Positions 1-6,380 are shown, numbered from the stretch's first letter. The stretch: DNA of 9,435 bases from Sphingomonas sp. 32-62-10 (GCA_002280555.1 NCEE01000040.1:1-9435), one strand, 5' to 3'. The notes: generated by a model from the sequence alone, not told the origin. Translations and numbers: made by a program.

Positions 1-1
1 G

Positions 2-184
2 CCGCAGACCCCCTTCATGGTGGGCATCGTGACCTTTAACGATGAGGATGGGAAAACGCGCTATCCCGGCATCGCCCGTCATTGGGACGAAGCATCGATG
101 CACGAACATGCCGCCATGGGGTTTGGAGACGGATGGGCTATCGTCGCGGCACAGCTTGATGCCGTCGCGAGAGAGAAGCGCTGA
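2..184 (+). CDS. SRPBCC / AHSA1-type protein, C-terminal end (partial)
   Basis: An open frame runs from the left edge to a TGA at 182-184 and gives 61 residues of a protein whose start lies outside the window. The end of the frame reads MGFGDGWAIVAAQLDAVA. This matches the last helix of SRPBCC proteins of the AHSA1 (activator of Hsp90 ATPase homologue) type, where a GW pair follows a phenylalanine and leads into the closing amphipathic helix. Upstream, the pattern RYPGIARHWDE fits the preceding beta strand and the usual HW motif. These are helix-grip proteins that bind hydrophobic ligands; the ligand cannot be told here. A frame starting at ATG 42 in another phase overlaps this one but has no recognisable content. 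The stop codon lies inside the palindrome TGACGTCA. The family call rests on a short tail and is moderately sure. Confidence 0.6.
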   Translation, partial: PQTPFMVGIVTFNDEDGKTRYPGIARHWDEASMHEHAAMGFGDGWAIVAAQLDAVAREKR

Positions 185-343
185 CGTCACTTTTTTCATC
201 AACGCGGGAAGGATGCTATGTTGTTCTAAACTAACAATTCTCGTGCGCGTGCTGTTGGTGTTCAACAGGTTTGTAGTCAGGTTGCTCGCTGGATCGATCA
301 TTTAATCTTTGATAAGGGCTGCTTTCGTGAGAAAGTGACGTCA
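182..343. repeat. 12-base inverted repeat containing TGACGTCA, at both ends of an intergenic region
   Basis: TGACGTCACTTT at 182-193 is the exact reverse complement of AAAGTGACGTCA at 332-343. Each copy contains the perfect 8-base palindrome TGACGTCA. The two copies are separated by 138 bases and bracket almost the whole non-coding stretch between the AHSA1-type gene and the lipoprotein gene. The right copy ends 30 bases before the lipoprotein ATG. They could be paired operator sites for a dimeric regulator, or a chance pair. No regulator is identified. Confidence 0.4.
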
Positions 344-373
344 TGCCGCCAAATAGGCGAATCGGAGAATGTC

Positions 374-1222
374 ATGATCAGAAGACTGATTCTCCTGATT
401 GTGCTGACCGGGTTGTTGGTCGGCCTTGGCTCCTGTGATTGGGGGAGCAACCGATCTCCCTATCAGCGTCGCGAAACGCAGGCCGAATATGACCGCCGCG
501 TTTATAATGAACGCCGTGCTTATGAAGAGCGGCTCGCACGCGAGGAAGATCGCCGTGCTCGAAAGGCCGCTATCTCGCGCGATCGACGCGACAATGGCGA
601 CATTTACGACATGTACGATACACCAGCAACGTGGTTGTCGCTCGATTATGCCTGTTCGGGAGAGTTACGTCGCGCACAATGGCTGGTGTGCGACAATGAT
701 CAGCTCGGTCTGCTTCACCGCCGATTGGCATTGCAATGGGAAGCGGCGCGGCGCACGGCGTCGCCTGAACGGGTCAACGTGTTGATCGCGCAGCAGCATG
801 CATTTATTGGCGAGCGCAATGCGTGTGAAGATGTTGGCTGTGTGGCGAATGCCTATTACCGCTATCTCGACGGCAGTTCGTTCCCGGCCAAGCCGTGGAT
901 CAAGCCTCACCCCCGCCCGTACGCGCCCAAGCATGCCGTCAAATGGGTCCAAAAGCGCGGACATGGCCATCATGGCCAACGGATCGGCAAAGATTATGGG
1001 CAGCATCATGACGGGCATCCCCGCCCAAGCCATGAGGCGCGCAGTTGTGTAAGTGAGATCGGTTTTGCCGCGGCCAGCCAGCTTGCCGGTCGCTGCGATC
1101 AGGTGACGCCGGGCCTAAGCTCGCAATGCAGCGTGCATAACAGCTGCGGCGGCATTCGCGCACAGACCGATCGCGGTTGCGGGATGCGCAGCAACAAGCC
1201 GAGATTCTGTCGCAATTACTGA
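374..1222 (+). CDS. Lipoprotein with LprI-like domain, His-rich linker and six-Cys tail
   Basis: The protein has 282 residues. The start ATG at 374 is preceded by GGAG at 364-367 with 6 bases between; a GTG 39 bases upstream in frame would put a polar stretch before the signal peptide. Residues 1-20 form a lipoprotein signal with the lipobox LGSC at 18-21. Asp22 follows the lipidated cysteine; in E. coli this favours inner-membrane retention, but the rule may not hold here. Residues 29-82 are rich in Tyr, Arg and Glu. Residues 88-165 resemble the LprI-like domain (DUF1311), a periplasmic domain linked to lysozyme inhibition, with four cysteines at 94, 106, 151 and 156. A His-rich linker (about 186-220) leads to a tail with six cysteines at 225, 241, 252, 258, 269 and 279, probably disulphide bonded. 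An envelope location is likely; lysozyme inhibition is inferred only. The gene converges on the J-domain gene. Confidence 0.75.
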   Translation: MIRRLILLIVLTGLLVGLGSCDWGSNRSPYQRRETQAEYDRRVYNERRAYEERLAREEDRRARKAAISRDRRDNGDIYDMYDTPATWLSLDYACSGELRRAQWLVCDNDQLGLLHRRLALQWEAARRTASPERVNVLIAQQHAFIGERNACEDVGCVANAYYRYLDGSSFPAKPWIKPHPRPYAPKHAVKWVQKRGHGHHGQRIGKDYGQHHDGHPRPSHEARSCVSEIGFAAASQLAGRCDQVTPGLSSQCSVHNSCGGIRAQTDRGCGMRSNKPRFCRNY

Positions 1223-1252
1223 GGGTCGGGGTCGGCTAGGCGTTGCGTCACC

Positions 1253-1873
1253 TTAGGCAAAGGCGGCAGCGCCCTTCAGTTGCTGATACGCGGCAATCAC
1301 ATCCTGCAACTGTCGTTCAAAGCTGCGATCGCCGCCGTTTCGATCAGGATGATAGCGCCGCACGAGTTCGGCATAGCGTTCGCGCAGCGCCCGCCGATCG
1401 ATATCGGTAGCTAGCCCCAGCACCTTGAGCGCGCGCCGGTCCCCCTCCGACAAGGGCCGACCATCCTTGCGTTCAGTTGCCGCCCGTGCGCGGAACCGTG
1501 CGCCAATCGCATCGAGCGGATCGGCAAAATCGGCCCAGGGCGGCGGTCGATCTGCGCCGCCGGTGGCAAAGGCCCGCGTCTCGCGCTCCCAGCCCGCATA
1601 AGGGCGCTGGGCCGCATTGATCTCGTCGACACTCATTCCGGCAAAGAAATTGTAGCGCGCGTTGAAGGCACGGACATGCTCGAGGCAGAACCAGCGATAG
1701 GGTGCGGGCTGATCGCGGAACGAGGCCCCTTCGGCTGGGGGTGCACGGAATTCACCGGCAGCCTCACAGCCCGGTTCCATGCAAGGCACGCCGCTGCCCT
1801 CGACCCGCCCGTGAAAGCGCGGTTGTGGGCGACCTTTGCGGTCCCCGCCATTGTTTTCACCGTCGTGCGACAC
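1253..1873 (-). CDS. J-domain (DnaJ-like) co-chaperone
   Basis: The protein has 206 residues if read from the GTG at 1873. That start has GGGGAG just upstream and leaves a 39-base gap to the divergent bolA start. The open frame continues upstream, but a longer start would overlap bolA and add residues unlike the family. The C-terminal 65 residues form a J domain with the HPD motif at 175-177, the signature needed to stimulate Hsp70 (DnaK) ATPase. The N-terminal half is shared with sphingomonad J proteins: HGRVEGSG, then C31-x4-C36, then C63-LE-H66. This could be a zinc site, which is inference. A motif FNARYNFFAGM follows. No Gly/Phe linker or DnaJ CR-type zinc region is present, so this is a type III J protein with a J domain at the end of the chain. 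Client proteins are unknown. Confidence 0.85.
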   Translation of the reverse strand: MSHDGENNGGDRKGRPQPRFHGRVEGSGVPCMEPGCEAAGEFRAPPAEGASFRDQPAPYRWFCLEHVRAFNARYNFFAGMSVDEINAAQRPYAGWERETRAFATGGADRPPPWADFADPLDAIGARFRARAATERKDGRPLSEGDRRALKVLGLATDIDRRALRERYAELVRRYHPDRNGGDRSFERQLQDVIAAYQQLKGAAAFA

Positions 1874-1898
1874 GTGGCTCCCCGAAACCCGAAAACCG

Positions 1899-1909
1899 CT
1901 TATATAGGA
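1899..1909 (+). promoter_or_regulatory. AT-rich core of the J-protein/bolA divergent intergenic region
   Basis: The 39-base gap between the divergent starts holds TATATA at 1901-1906, the only AT-rich patch there. It could serve as a -10 element for either direction. AGGA at 1906-1909 may act as a ribosome binding site three bases before the bolA ATG. No convincing -35 element was found, so bolA may be transcribed from a very short leader or from a promoter inside the J-protein gene. Confidence 0.3.
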
Positions 1910-1912
1910 CGC

Positions 1913-2200
1913 ATGAACCAGACTGCTACCGGCCCTGTTGCCAGCGAAATCGCCCGCCGCCTTGCCATCGCGCTCGAGCCCACATTGCTCGAAGTGATCA
2001 ACGATAGCGCCCAACATTCAGGGCATATGGGCGATGATGGATCGGGCGAATCGCATTTCACCGTCGTCATCGAAAGCGCCGCCTTCATCGGCCAGTCGCG
2101 CGTTGGGCGGCAGCGGCTCGTCAACCAGGCGCTCGGCGATCTGATGGACGGCACCGTCCATGCGCTCGCGATCAAGGCCCGGGCACCAGAAGGCGCGTGA
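1913..2200 (+). CDS. bolA: BolA family protein
   Basis: The protein has 95 residues, normal for the family. BolA proteins bind [2Fe-2S] clusters together with monothiol glutaredoxins and act in iron-sulphur trafficking, iron regulation and stress-linked control of cell shape. Recognisable conserved blocks are LEVINDSAQHSGH at 26-38, ESHFTVVIES at 46-55, FIGQSRVGRQR at 58-68 and VHALAIKA at 82-89. His83 in VHAL is the conserved cluster-ligand position. The RHR triplet of many BolA proteins reads RQR here. ATG 1913 gives the usual family N-terminus; the frame is open further upstream, but that part is antisense to the J-protein gene. The TGA at 2198-2200 overlaps the next gene's GTG, so translation of the pair is probably coupled. 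Confidence 0.92.
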   Translation: MNQTATGPVASEIARRLAIALEPTLLEVINDSAQHSGHMGDDGSGESHFTVVIESAAFIGQSRVGRQRLVNQALGDLMDGTVHALAIKARAPEGA

Positions 2201-2646
2201 CGACGCGCCTGCCCCGCCCGGCGGCGCGGTTGTTGCTGCTCGATCCGCAGGATCGGCTGCTGATGTTCCGTTTCGCCGCCGATGATCGCCCGCCCTTTTG
2301 GGCTACCGCGGGCGGTGGCTGCGATCCCGGCGAAAGCTATGAGGCAGCGGCACGGCGCGAGCTGATCGAGGAAACCGGCTTCGATCTTGACCCCGGCCCG
2401 CAGGTCGCGCGGCGGCAAGTGCAATTCATTACGCTGGAGGGCGACCCGGTCGACGCCGATGAACGCTATTTCCTGATCCGCACCGCCACGACCGAGATCG
2501 CCACCCACGGCCATACCGAACTTGAACGGCGCGTGATGGCAGGCTGGCGCTGGTTCACCCGCGCCGAGCTGTCTGACTGGCCCGAAAAGATTTTTCCTGA
2601 GGATATCGTCGACTTGCTCGCAGCCCTGCTGGAGCGCGCGCGATGA
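2197..2646 (+). CDS. Nudix hydrolase
   Basis: The protein has 149 residues and starts with GTG inside the bolA stop (GTGA, 4-base overlap), with GAAGG just upstream. A complete Nudix box G-x5-E-x7-RE-U-x-EE-x-G-U spans residues 40-62, with E46, R54, E55, E58 and E59 all in place for divalent metal binding and pyrophosphate hydrolysis. The N-terminal strand carries RLLLLDPQDRLLMFRF, typical of the fold. The C-terminal part with WRWFTRAEL and FPEDI is the usual end of housekeeping-type Nudix proteins of this length. The substrate (a nucleoside diphosphate linked to another moiety) cannot be predicted. It is joined by 4-base overlaps to bolA and to the pirin gene. Confidence 0.9.
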   Translation: MTTRLPRPAARLLLLDPQDRLLMFRFAADDRPPFWATAGGGCDPGESYEAAARRELIEETGFDLDPGPQVARRQVQFITLEGDPVDADERYFLIRTATTEIATHGHTELERRVMAGWRWFTRAELSDWPEKIFPEDIVDLLAALLERAR

Positions 2647-3490
2647 CCGATGAGCTGATTCTCCAGACCATCCTACCGGTCAGCCATGATCTGGGGGGCT
2701 TCAAGGTCCACCGCACGCTGCCGTCGCGACCGCGAACAATGGTGGGGCCGTTCATCTTCTTCGACCAGATGGGACCAGCGCATCTCGATATCGGCACCGG
2801 CATTAATGTGCGCCCGCACCCGCATATCAACCTGGCGACCGTCACCTATCTGTTCGCCGGGGCAATCGACCACCGCGATTCAATCGGCAGCGTGCCCATT
2901 CCGAACGCTCCCCCGCCAGTGAGCGCGCCGCTGGCCCCGAACTGTCGGGCATCCAGACTTGGCTCGCGCTGCCCGAAGCCGATGAAGAACGCGATCCGGC
3001 GTTCGAACATGTCGCCAAAGCCGCGCTGCCGGTGATCGAAACACCCGGTGCCCGCGCCCGGATTATCATGGGCAGTTTGTGGGGCCAGACCGCGCCGACC
3101 ACGACCTATGCCGAGACCATCTATGCCGATATCGTGCTTGATGCCGGCGGAGGCGTACCGATCGACGCCAGTGCCGACGAGCGCGCACTGTATGTGGCGA
3201 TCGGTGACGCGACGCTCGACGGGATGCCCCTCGAGCCGATGACGCTCTATGTGCTGCGCCCCGGCGTCACCGCCACATTGCGATCGGCAAGCGGCGGGCG
3301 GGTGATGCTCTGCGGTGGCGAAGCGTTCACCACCCCGCGCCATGTCTGGTGGAACTTCGTCAGCTCGAGCAGAGACCGGATCAACCAGGCCAAGGCCGAC
3401 TGGACCGCGGGCAATTTCCCCAAAGTGCCGGGCGATGATGTGGAGTTCATCCCCATCCCGGCAGTGCCCAAGACGGTGAGTTATCCATGA
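2643..3490 (+). pseudogene. Pirin family protein, broken by an internal deletion and frameshift
   Basis: Pirins are two-cupin, iron-binding proteins; some have quercetinase activity. Reading from ATG 2643 (ATGA overlap with the Nudix stop) gives a normal pirin N-terminus through RPHPHINLATVTYLF and HRDSIGS (2889-2891), then about 47 unrelated residues to a TGA at 3033-3035. The expected continuation resumes at CAT 2897-2899 in another phase with HSERSP, then a complete C-terminal half to the TGA at 3488-3490. Only 5 bases separate GS from HSE, where pirins normally carry about 19 residues (the PGxVNWMTAGRG region). A loss of about 52 bases explains both the gap and the shift, and restores a family length of about 299 residues. 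The metal ligands H59 and H61 are split from the second pair (H and E of HSE). A GTG at 3032 overlaps the premature stop and could permit a separate 152-residue C-terminal product. A sequencing or assembly error is possible. Confidence 0.88.
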
Positions 3491-4371
3491 TCCCGCCCTT
3501 CTCCCTCCAGCGTATTGCTCTGCCCACCGGCGTCGAGCTCGACGTCGCGGTCGCAGGCGATCCAGCCAATCCGCCGATCATTCTGCTACACGGCTGGCCC
3601 GAATCGCATCGCACTTGGCGCCATCAGATCCCGGAGCTCGCCAAGACCCATTTCGTGATAGCGCCCGACCAGCGCGGCTTTGCGCGGTCGTCCAAGCCGC
3701 CCGAGGTAAGCGACTATACGCCCGCCAAGCTGCTCGGTGACCTTATCGCGCTGGCGGATCTTTACGGCGTGGATCGCTTTACGCTGGTCGGCCACGATTG
3801 GGGCGGGGCGGTGGCGTGGATGGCCGCGCTGAACCGGCCCGAACGGGTCGAACGGCTGATCATCATCAACGCGCCGCACCCGCTGATCTTCCAACGCACG
3901 ATGTTCGACGATCCCGATCAGCGCGCCGCCAGCCAGTATATCCGCGCCTTTCGCAACCCCGCGCTCGAAGCGCATATCGCCGAAATCGGCGTCGAGGCCT
4001 ATTTCGCCAAGACCTTTGTCGGCCAAGCCGATCAGGAAAAGCTCGCCGCAGAACGACCCTTTTACCTCGATCAATGGTCGCAACCCGGCGCGCTGACCGC
4101 GATGTACAATTGGTACCGCGCCAGCCCGATCATCGTGCCCGAGATGGACGAGGAACCGCCACGCCCCGCCTTCCTCGACAAGCCCTTCCCACCGCTCGCC
4201 ATGCCAGTGCTGGTGATCTGGGGCATCGCCGATACCGCGTTGAAGCCGAGTCAGCTGATCGGGCTGAGCGACCTGGTGCCGCAAATGACGCTGGTGAAGG
4301 TGGACGCCGGGCATTTCGTGCCGTGGGAAGCGCCCGAAGCCGTCAACGCGGCGATGCGCGCCTGGCTGTAA
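3487..4371 (+). CDS. Alpha/beta hydrolase, epoxide hydrolase-like
   Basis: The protein has 294 residues, typical of the epoxide hydrolase/haloalkane dehalogenase branch. The oxyanion motif HGWPES is at 35-40. The nucleophile elbow GHDWGG at 102-107 places Asp104 as nucleophile, which marks an ester-intermediate hydrolase rather than a serine esterase. Asp249 (in WGIAD) and His276 (in AGHFVPWE) complete the triad. Cap-domain tyrosines Tyr151 and Tyr207 or Tyr210 lie where epoxide hydrolases keep their epoxide-activating pair. These positions run close to those of the Agrobacterium radiobacter enzyme. Epoxide ring opening to a diol is therefore the best guess; the substrate is unknown, and a dehalogenase is less likely. 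ATG 3487 overlaps the pirin stop (ATGA), so the gene probably relies on translation arriving through the damaged pirin gene. Confidence 0.88.
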   Translation: MIPPFSLQRIALPTGVELDVAVAGDPANPPIILLHGWPESHRTWRHQIPELAKTHFVIAPDQRGFARSSKPPEVSDYTPAKLLGDLIALADLYGVDRFTLVGHDWGGAVAWMAALNRPERVERLIIINAPHPLIFQRTMFDDPDQRAASQYIRAFRNPALEAHIAEIGVEAYFAKTFVGQADQEKLAAERPFYLDQWSQPGALTAMYNWYRASPIIVPEMDEEPPRPAFLDKPFPPLAMPVLVIWGIADTALKPSQLIGLSDLVPQMTLVKVDAGHFVPWEAPEAVNAAMRAWL

Positions 4372-4384
4372 CGCCACGTATAAA

Positions 4385-4460
4385 TGGTGCCCGGGGACGG
4401 GATCGAACCGCCGACACTGCGATTTTCAGTCGCATGCTCTACCAACTGAGCTACCCGGGC
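4385..4460 (-). tRNA. tRNA-Phe (anticodon GAA), CCA encoded
   Basis: The minus strand folds as a full 76-base tRNA. The acceptor GCCCGGG pairs with CCCGGGC, the D-arm stem is GCTC/GAGC, and the anticodon stem TGCGA/TCGCA holds the loop CTGAAAA (anticodon GAA, phenylalanine). The T-loop reads TTCGATC on a GGCGG/CCGTC stem. The discriminator is A at 4388 and the CCA end is encoded at 4387-4385. The tRNA lies 33 bases downstream of yacG on the same strand and is probably read from the same transcript. It converges on the hydrolase gene, whose stop is 13 bases away. Confidence 0.97.
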
Positions 4461-4493
4461 AACCGGCCCGATCAACACCGGGAAGGCGGCCTC

Positions 4494-4706
4494 TTAGTCA
4501 TCGTTATCCGCCCTGTCCAGTCCAGTTCCCAGCCCGGCGGCATCGTCCTTCGATGCCTCCTCGTCGGTGGCGGGACCGGCGGGCAGGCGGTAACCCTCCC
4601 CCAGCCATTGCAGTAGATCGCGGTCGACGCAGCCGCGGCTGCAAAAGGGCTTGTGCGCGGTGACGGTTGGCTTGCCGCAGATCGGGCAGGTGCCGGATGT
4701 GGCCAT
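4494..4706 (-). CDS. yacG: DNA gyrase inhibitor / zinc-binding protein YacG
   Basis: The protein has 70 residues. The N-terminal zinc site is C7-PI-C10 and C22-SRG-C26, the family signature (DUF329), followed by RDLLQWLGEGYRLP as in most YacG proteins. In E. coli YacG binds GyrB and blocks DNA binding by gyrase; the same role is inferred here. The tail from about residue 45 is acidic and low in complexity, as usual. The ATG at 4706 follows the RNase stop by 3 bases, and a strong GGAGG lies 8 bases before the start inside the end of the RNase gene. It is part of the infA-maf-RNase-yacG run. Confidence 0.93.
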   Translation of the reverse strand: MATSGTCPICGKPTVTAHKPFCSRGCVDRDLLQWLGEGYRLPAGPATDEEASKDDAAGLGTGLDRADNDD

Positions 4707-4709
4707 CGG

Positions 4710-5660
4710 TCAGTCCTCCAGAACGATTGCGCCGCCAGTGCGGCGGGAGAGCTCGGCGAGCCAGTCGGGCCGCGCCTCGATCCGCGCCTTGACGGCGGCG
4801 GGCAGCGTATGACGGCGCGAGGCGCCGGGCGGGCTGCGTTCGATCTGGCGGAGCGCAGCGCGGGCGGCGGTCCCGACCGGATCGGCGCGGAGCAGTTCGG
4901 GGAGCGAGGCGCGGGGGCGGGGGCGCACGATCTGCAGGAAGCCGAAACCGTTGAGCGCGGTGCGTTCGAAGGGCGGTTCGAGCGCCGCATCAATTGCCGC
5001 CGCCACCGCCTGGCGCGGCCCCTTGCCCTGGACGCTGGGAAAATCGACGCCGATCGACCCGCCAATGCCGTGCCGAATAATCGCCTGACCCACTGCGGTT
5101 GCCGCTGCGACGGCCAGCGCGTCCAGCGGCCCGGAGCCATCGACATCGAACAACGTCATTGCGGGCGTCGGGCTCATCCGCAGCACGCCGGCGGCAAAGG
5201 CGATCTCCCCCGTCACCGCCTCGTCAAGCACTTCGGACCAGCCCGCCGCTTCCAGCATATCCGCTTCATGGGCGCGGCATTCGCGGATCGGGAGCCCGGT
5301 TTCGCGGAGCCGTTCGAGCAGATCGGGGCCGCACGCTGGCCCTGCCCCTTCCGCCGCGACCACCGCCTTGGCGAGCTTGGCGCGGCCCGGTTCGGGGATC
5401 GCCTCCCGAACAATCGTCACCAGCAGCGTCCGGCCGACGCTCAATCCCCGGGGCACCGCCGCCAGCAACGCATCACCGCTGCCGTCGAGCAAGGTCACCC
5501 GGCCCTGCCCGCCACCCAGTGCCTCCACCAGACGCGCTTCGGCCACGGTGCCGACCGACAGCGTGCCCTCCAGCGCGATCCGCGCCTTCAGGATCGTGCC
5601 GCCATCCACCAGCGCCGCCCGCGCCTCACCGATGCCGGCTTCGTAGAGCCACTCAGCCAA
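4710..5660 (-). CDS. Short ribonuclease E/G-like protein
   Basis: Read from TTG 5660 the protein has 316 residues and begins (M)AEWLYEAGIGEARAALVDGG, the expected family start; the open frame extends upstream but there it is antisense-phase sequence inside maf. The protein resembles the catalytic core of RNase E/G, endonucleases of rRNA processing and mRNA decay. FDVDGSG at 171-177 and GVDFPSV at 204-210 match the two regions holding the catalytic aspartates of E. coli RNase E (D303 and D346), so D172 and D206 are likely metal ligands. The CPxC zinc-link and the long C-terminal scaffold of RNase E are absent, and the protein is much shorter than RNase G (about 490 residues). It is therefore a second, compact family member beside a presumed full RNase E elsewhere. 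The start overlaps the maf stop by 8 bases, indicating coupled translation. Confidence 0.85.
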   Translation of the reverse strand: MAEWLYEAGIGEARAALVDGGTILKARIALEGTLSVGTVAEARLVEALGGGQGRVTLLDGSGDALLAAVPRGLSVGRTLLVTIVREAIPEPGRAKLAKAVVAAEGAGPACGPDLLERLRETGLPIRECRAHEADMLEAAGWSEVLDEAVTGEIAFAAGVLRMSPTPAMTLFDVDGSGPLDALAVAAATAVGQAIIRHGIGGSIGVDFPSVQGKGPRQAVAAAIDAALEPPFERTALNGFGFLQIVRPRPRASLPELLRADPVGTAARAALRQIERSPPGASRRHTLPAAVKARIEARPDWLAELSRRTGGAIVLED

Positions 5661-6240
5661 TGGGCACCCCGGCACCTTCCAGCAGCGCGCGGGTTTCGAA
5701 CAATGGCAGACCGACAACGCCCGAATAGCTGCCCGACAGGAACCGCACGAACCCTTCGGCGCGGCCCTGGATCGCATAGCCGCCGGCTTTGCCCATCCCC
5801 TCGCCGCTGGCGACATAGGCGTCGACCTCCGCCGCGCTCAGCCGTTTGAAGGTGACGATCGTGTCGCTGATCCGGGTGCGGGGCCGGGCATCGTCGCCGA
5901 TCACGCAGATGGCGGAGAAGCAATGGTGCCGCCGCCCGGAGAGCAGCCCGAGCATCCGCCGCAAATCGGCCTCATCGGCGGGCTTGGCGAGGATCCGGCG
6001 GCCGACCGCGACGGTGGTATCGCCCGCCAGGACGACCTCGCCCGGGGCACGCGGCACTGCCAGCGCCTTTTCGGTGGCGATGCGCAGCACATAATCGCGG
6101 GGCAACTCGCCAGCGCGGGCATCCTCGTCGATATCGGGCGCGGCGATACGGGCGGGCACGACACCGATCTGTGCGAGCAACGAGAGGCGGCGCGGCGAGC
6201 TGGACGCGAGGACGAGGGAGGGGACGGATGAAGGGGTCAA
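5653..6240 (-). CDS. maf: Maf family nucleoside triphosphate pyrophosphatase
   Basis: The protein has 195 residues. Maf proteins cleave nucleoside triphosphates, including modified pyrimidine nucleotides, to monophosphates and pyrophosphate and are linked to septum control. The substrate loop LASSSPRR is at 11-18, AGDTTV at 72-77 (Asp74 is the catalytic base/metal position), KAGGYAIQG at 151-159 and GSYSGVVGLPL at 170-180. The last two resemble the YhdE (dTTP/UTP) group more than YceF (m7GTP). The only usable start in the region is TTG 6240; no ATG or GTG occurs between it and LASSSPRR, and the ribosome binding site is poor (GAG about 7 bases upstream). The gene lies 126 bases downstream of infA, across a paired REP-like element, and overlaps the RNase gene by 8 bases. 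Confidence 0.9.
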   Translation of the reverse strand: MTPSSVPSLVLASSSPRRLSLLAQIGVVPARIAAPDIDEDARAGELPRDYVLRIATEKALAVPRAPGEVVLAGDTTVAVGRRILAKPADEADLRRMLGLLSGRRHHCFSAICVIGDDARPRTRISDTIVTFKRLSAAEVDAYVASGEGMGKAGGYAIQGRAEGFVRFLSGSYSGVVGLPLFETRALLEGAGVPIG

Positions 6241-6250
6241 CGGTATCTCA

Positions 6251-6280
6251 GCGTTTCTCGACTGCGCTCGAAACGAACGG
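6251..6280 (+). repeat. REP-like hairpin, copy 1
   Basis: The bases form an imperfect hairpin: GTTTCTCGA at 6253-6261 and TCGAAAC at 6268-6274, around the loop CTGCGC. The longer arm has a two-base bulge. AACGG follows at 6276-6280. The unit resembles the short interspersed hairpin repeat common between genes in sphingomonads. It is one half of an inverted pair with the unit at 6308-6337. Confidence 0.6.
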
Positions 6281-6307
6281 ATGGGAGAATATCAAACCTC
6301 ACCGACC

Positions 6308-6337
6308 CCGTTTGCTTCGAGCAAAGTCGAGAAGCCG
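6308..6337 (-). repeat. REP-like hairpin, copy 2 (inverted)
   Basis: On the plus strand GCTTCGA at 6314-6320 pairs with TCGAGAAGC at 6327-6335, around the loop GCAAAG, again with a two-base bulge in one arm. Read in reverse it matches copy 1 at 22 of 27 bases. A T-to-C change in one arm is balanced by an A-to-G change in the other, so pairing is kept. The two copies lie head to head in the infA-maf gap and could also pair with each other. Confidence 0.6.
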
Positions 6338-6360
6338 GTCTCAGCAGAACGACCCGCAAC

Positions 6361-6380
6361 ACCGCTTTACTTGAAGCGGT
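6361..6380 (-). other. Perfect 7-bp hairpin across the infA stop codon
   Basis: ACCGCTT at 6361-6367 and AAGCGGT at 6374-6380 are exact reverse complements with a 6-base loop. The infA TAA (6369-6367) lies in the loop and arm. No T-run follows on the minus strand, so this is not a standard intrinsic terminator. It may protect the infA 3' end or slow readthrough into maf. Confidence 0.45.

Noticed and set aside
42..305. 87-residue open frame on the plus strand
   Set aside because: It overlaps the better supported AHSA1-type tail in another phase, has no recognisable motif, and continues into sequence that looks non-coding.
1239..1273. GGCGTTGC and GCAGCGCC as a possible terminator between convergent genes
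   Set aside because: It needs a G-T pair, has a 19-base loop, has no T-run, and lies partly inside the J-protein gene.
4385..4460. tRNA-Phe as the integration site of the accessory region
   Set aside because: The AT-rich accessory genes lie beyond infA, over 2 kb away, and no integrase or repeat of the tRNA end was seen.
3586..4616. Long open frames on both strands across the alpha/beta hydrolase
   Set aside because: The hydrolase frame has the full catalytic set; the others are shadows, and one runs through the tRNA gene.
4653..5849. 398-residue open frame on the plus strand
   Set aside because: It is antisense to the RNase E/G-like and maf genes, both with clear family motifs; its Arg/Gly/His-rich content is typical of a GC-rich shadow frame.
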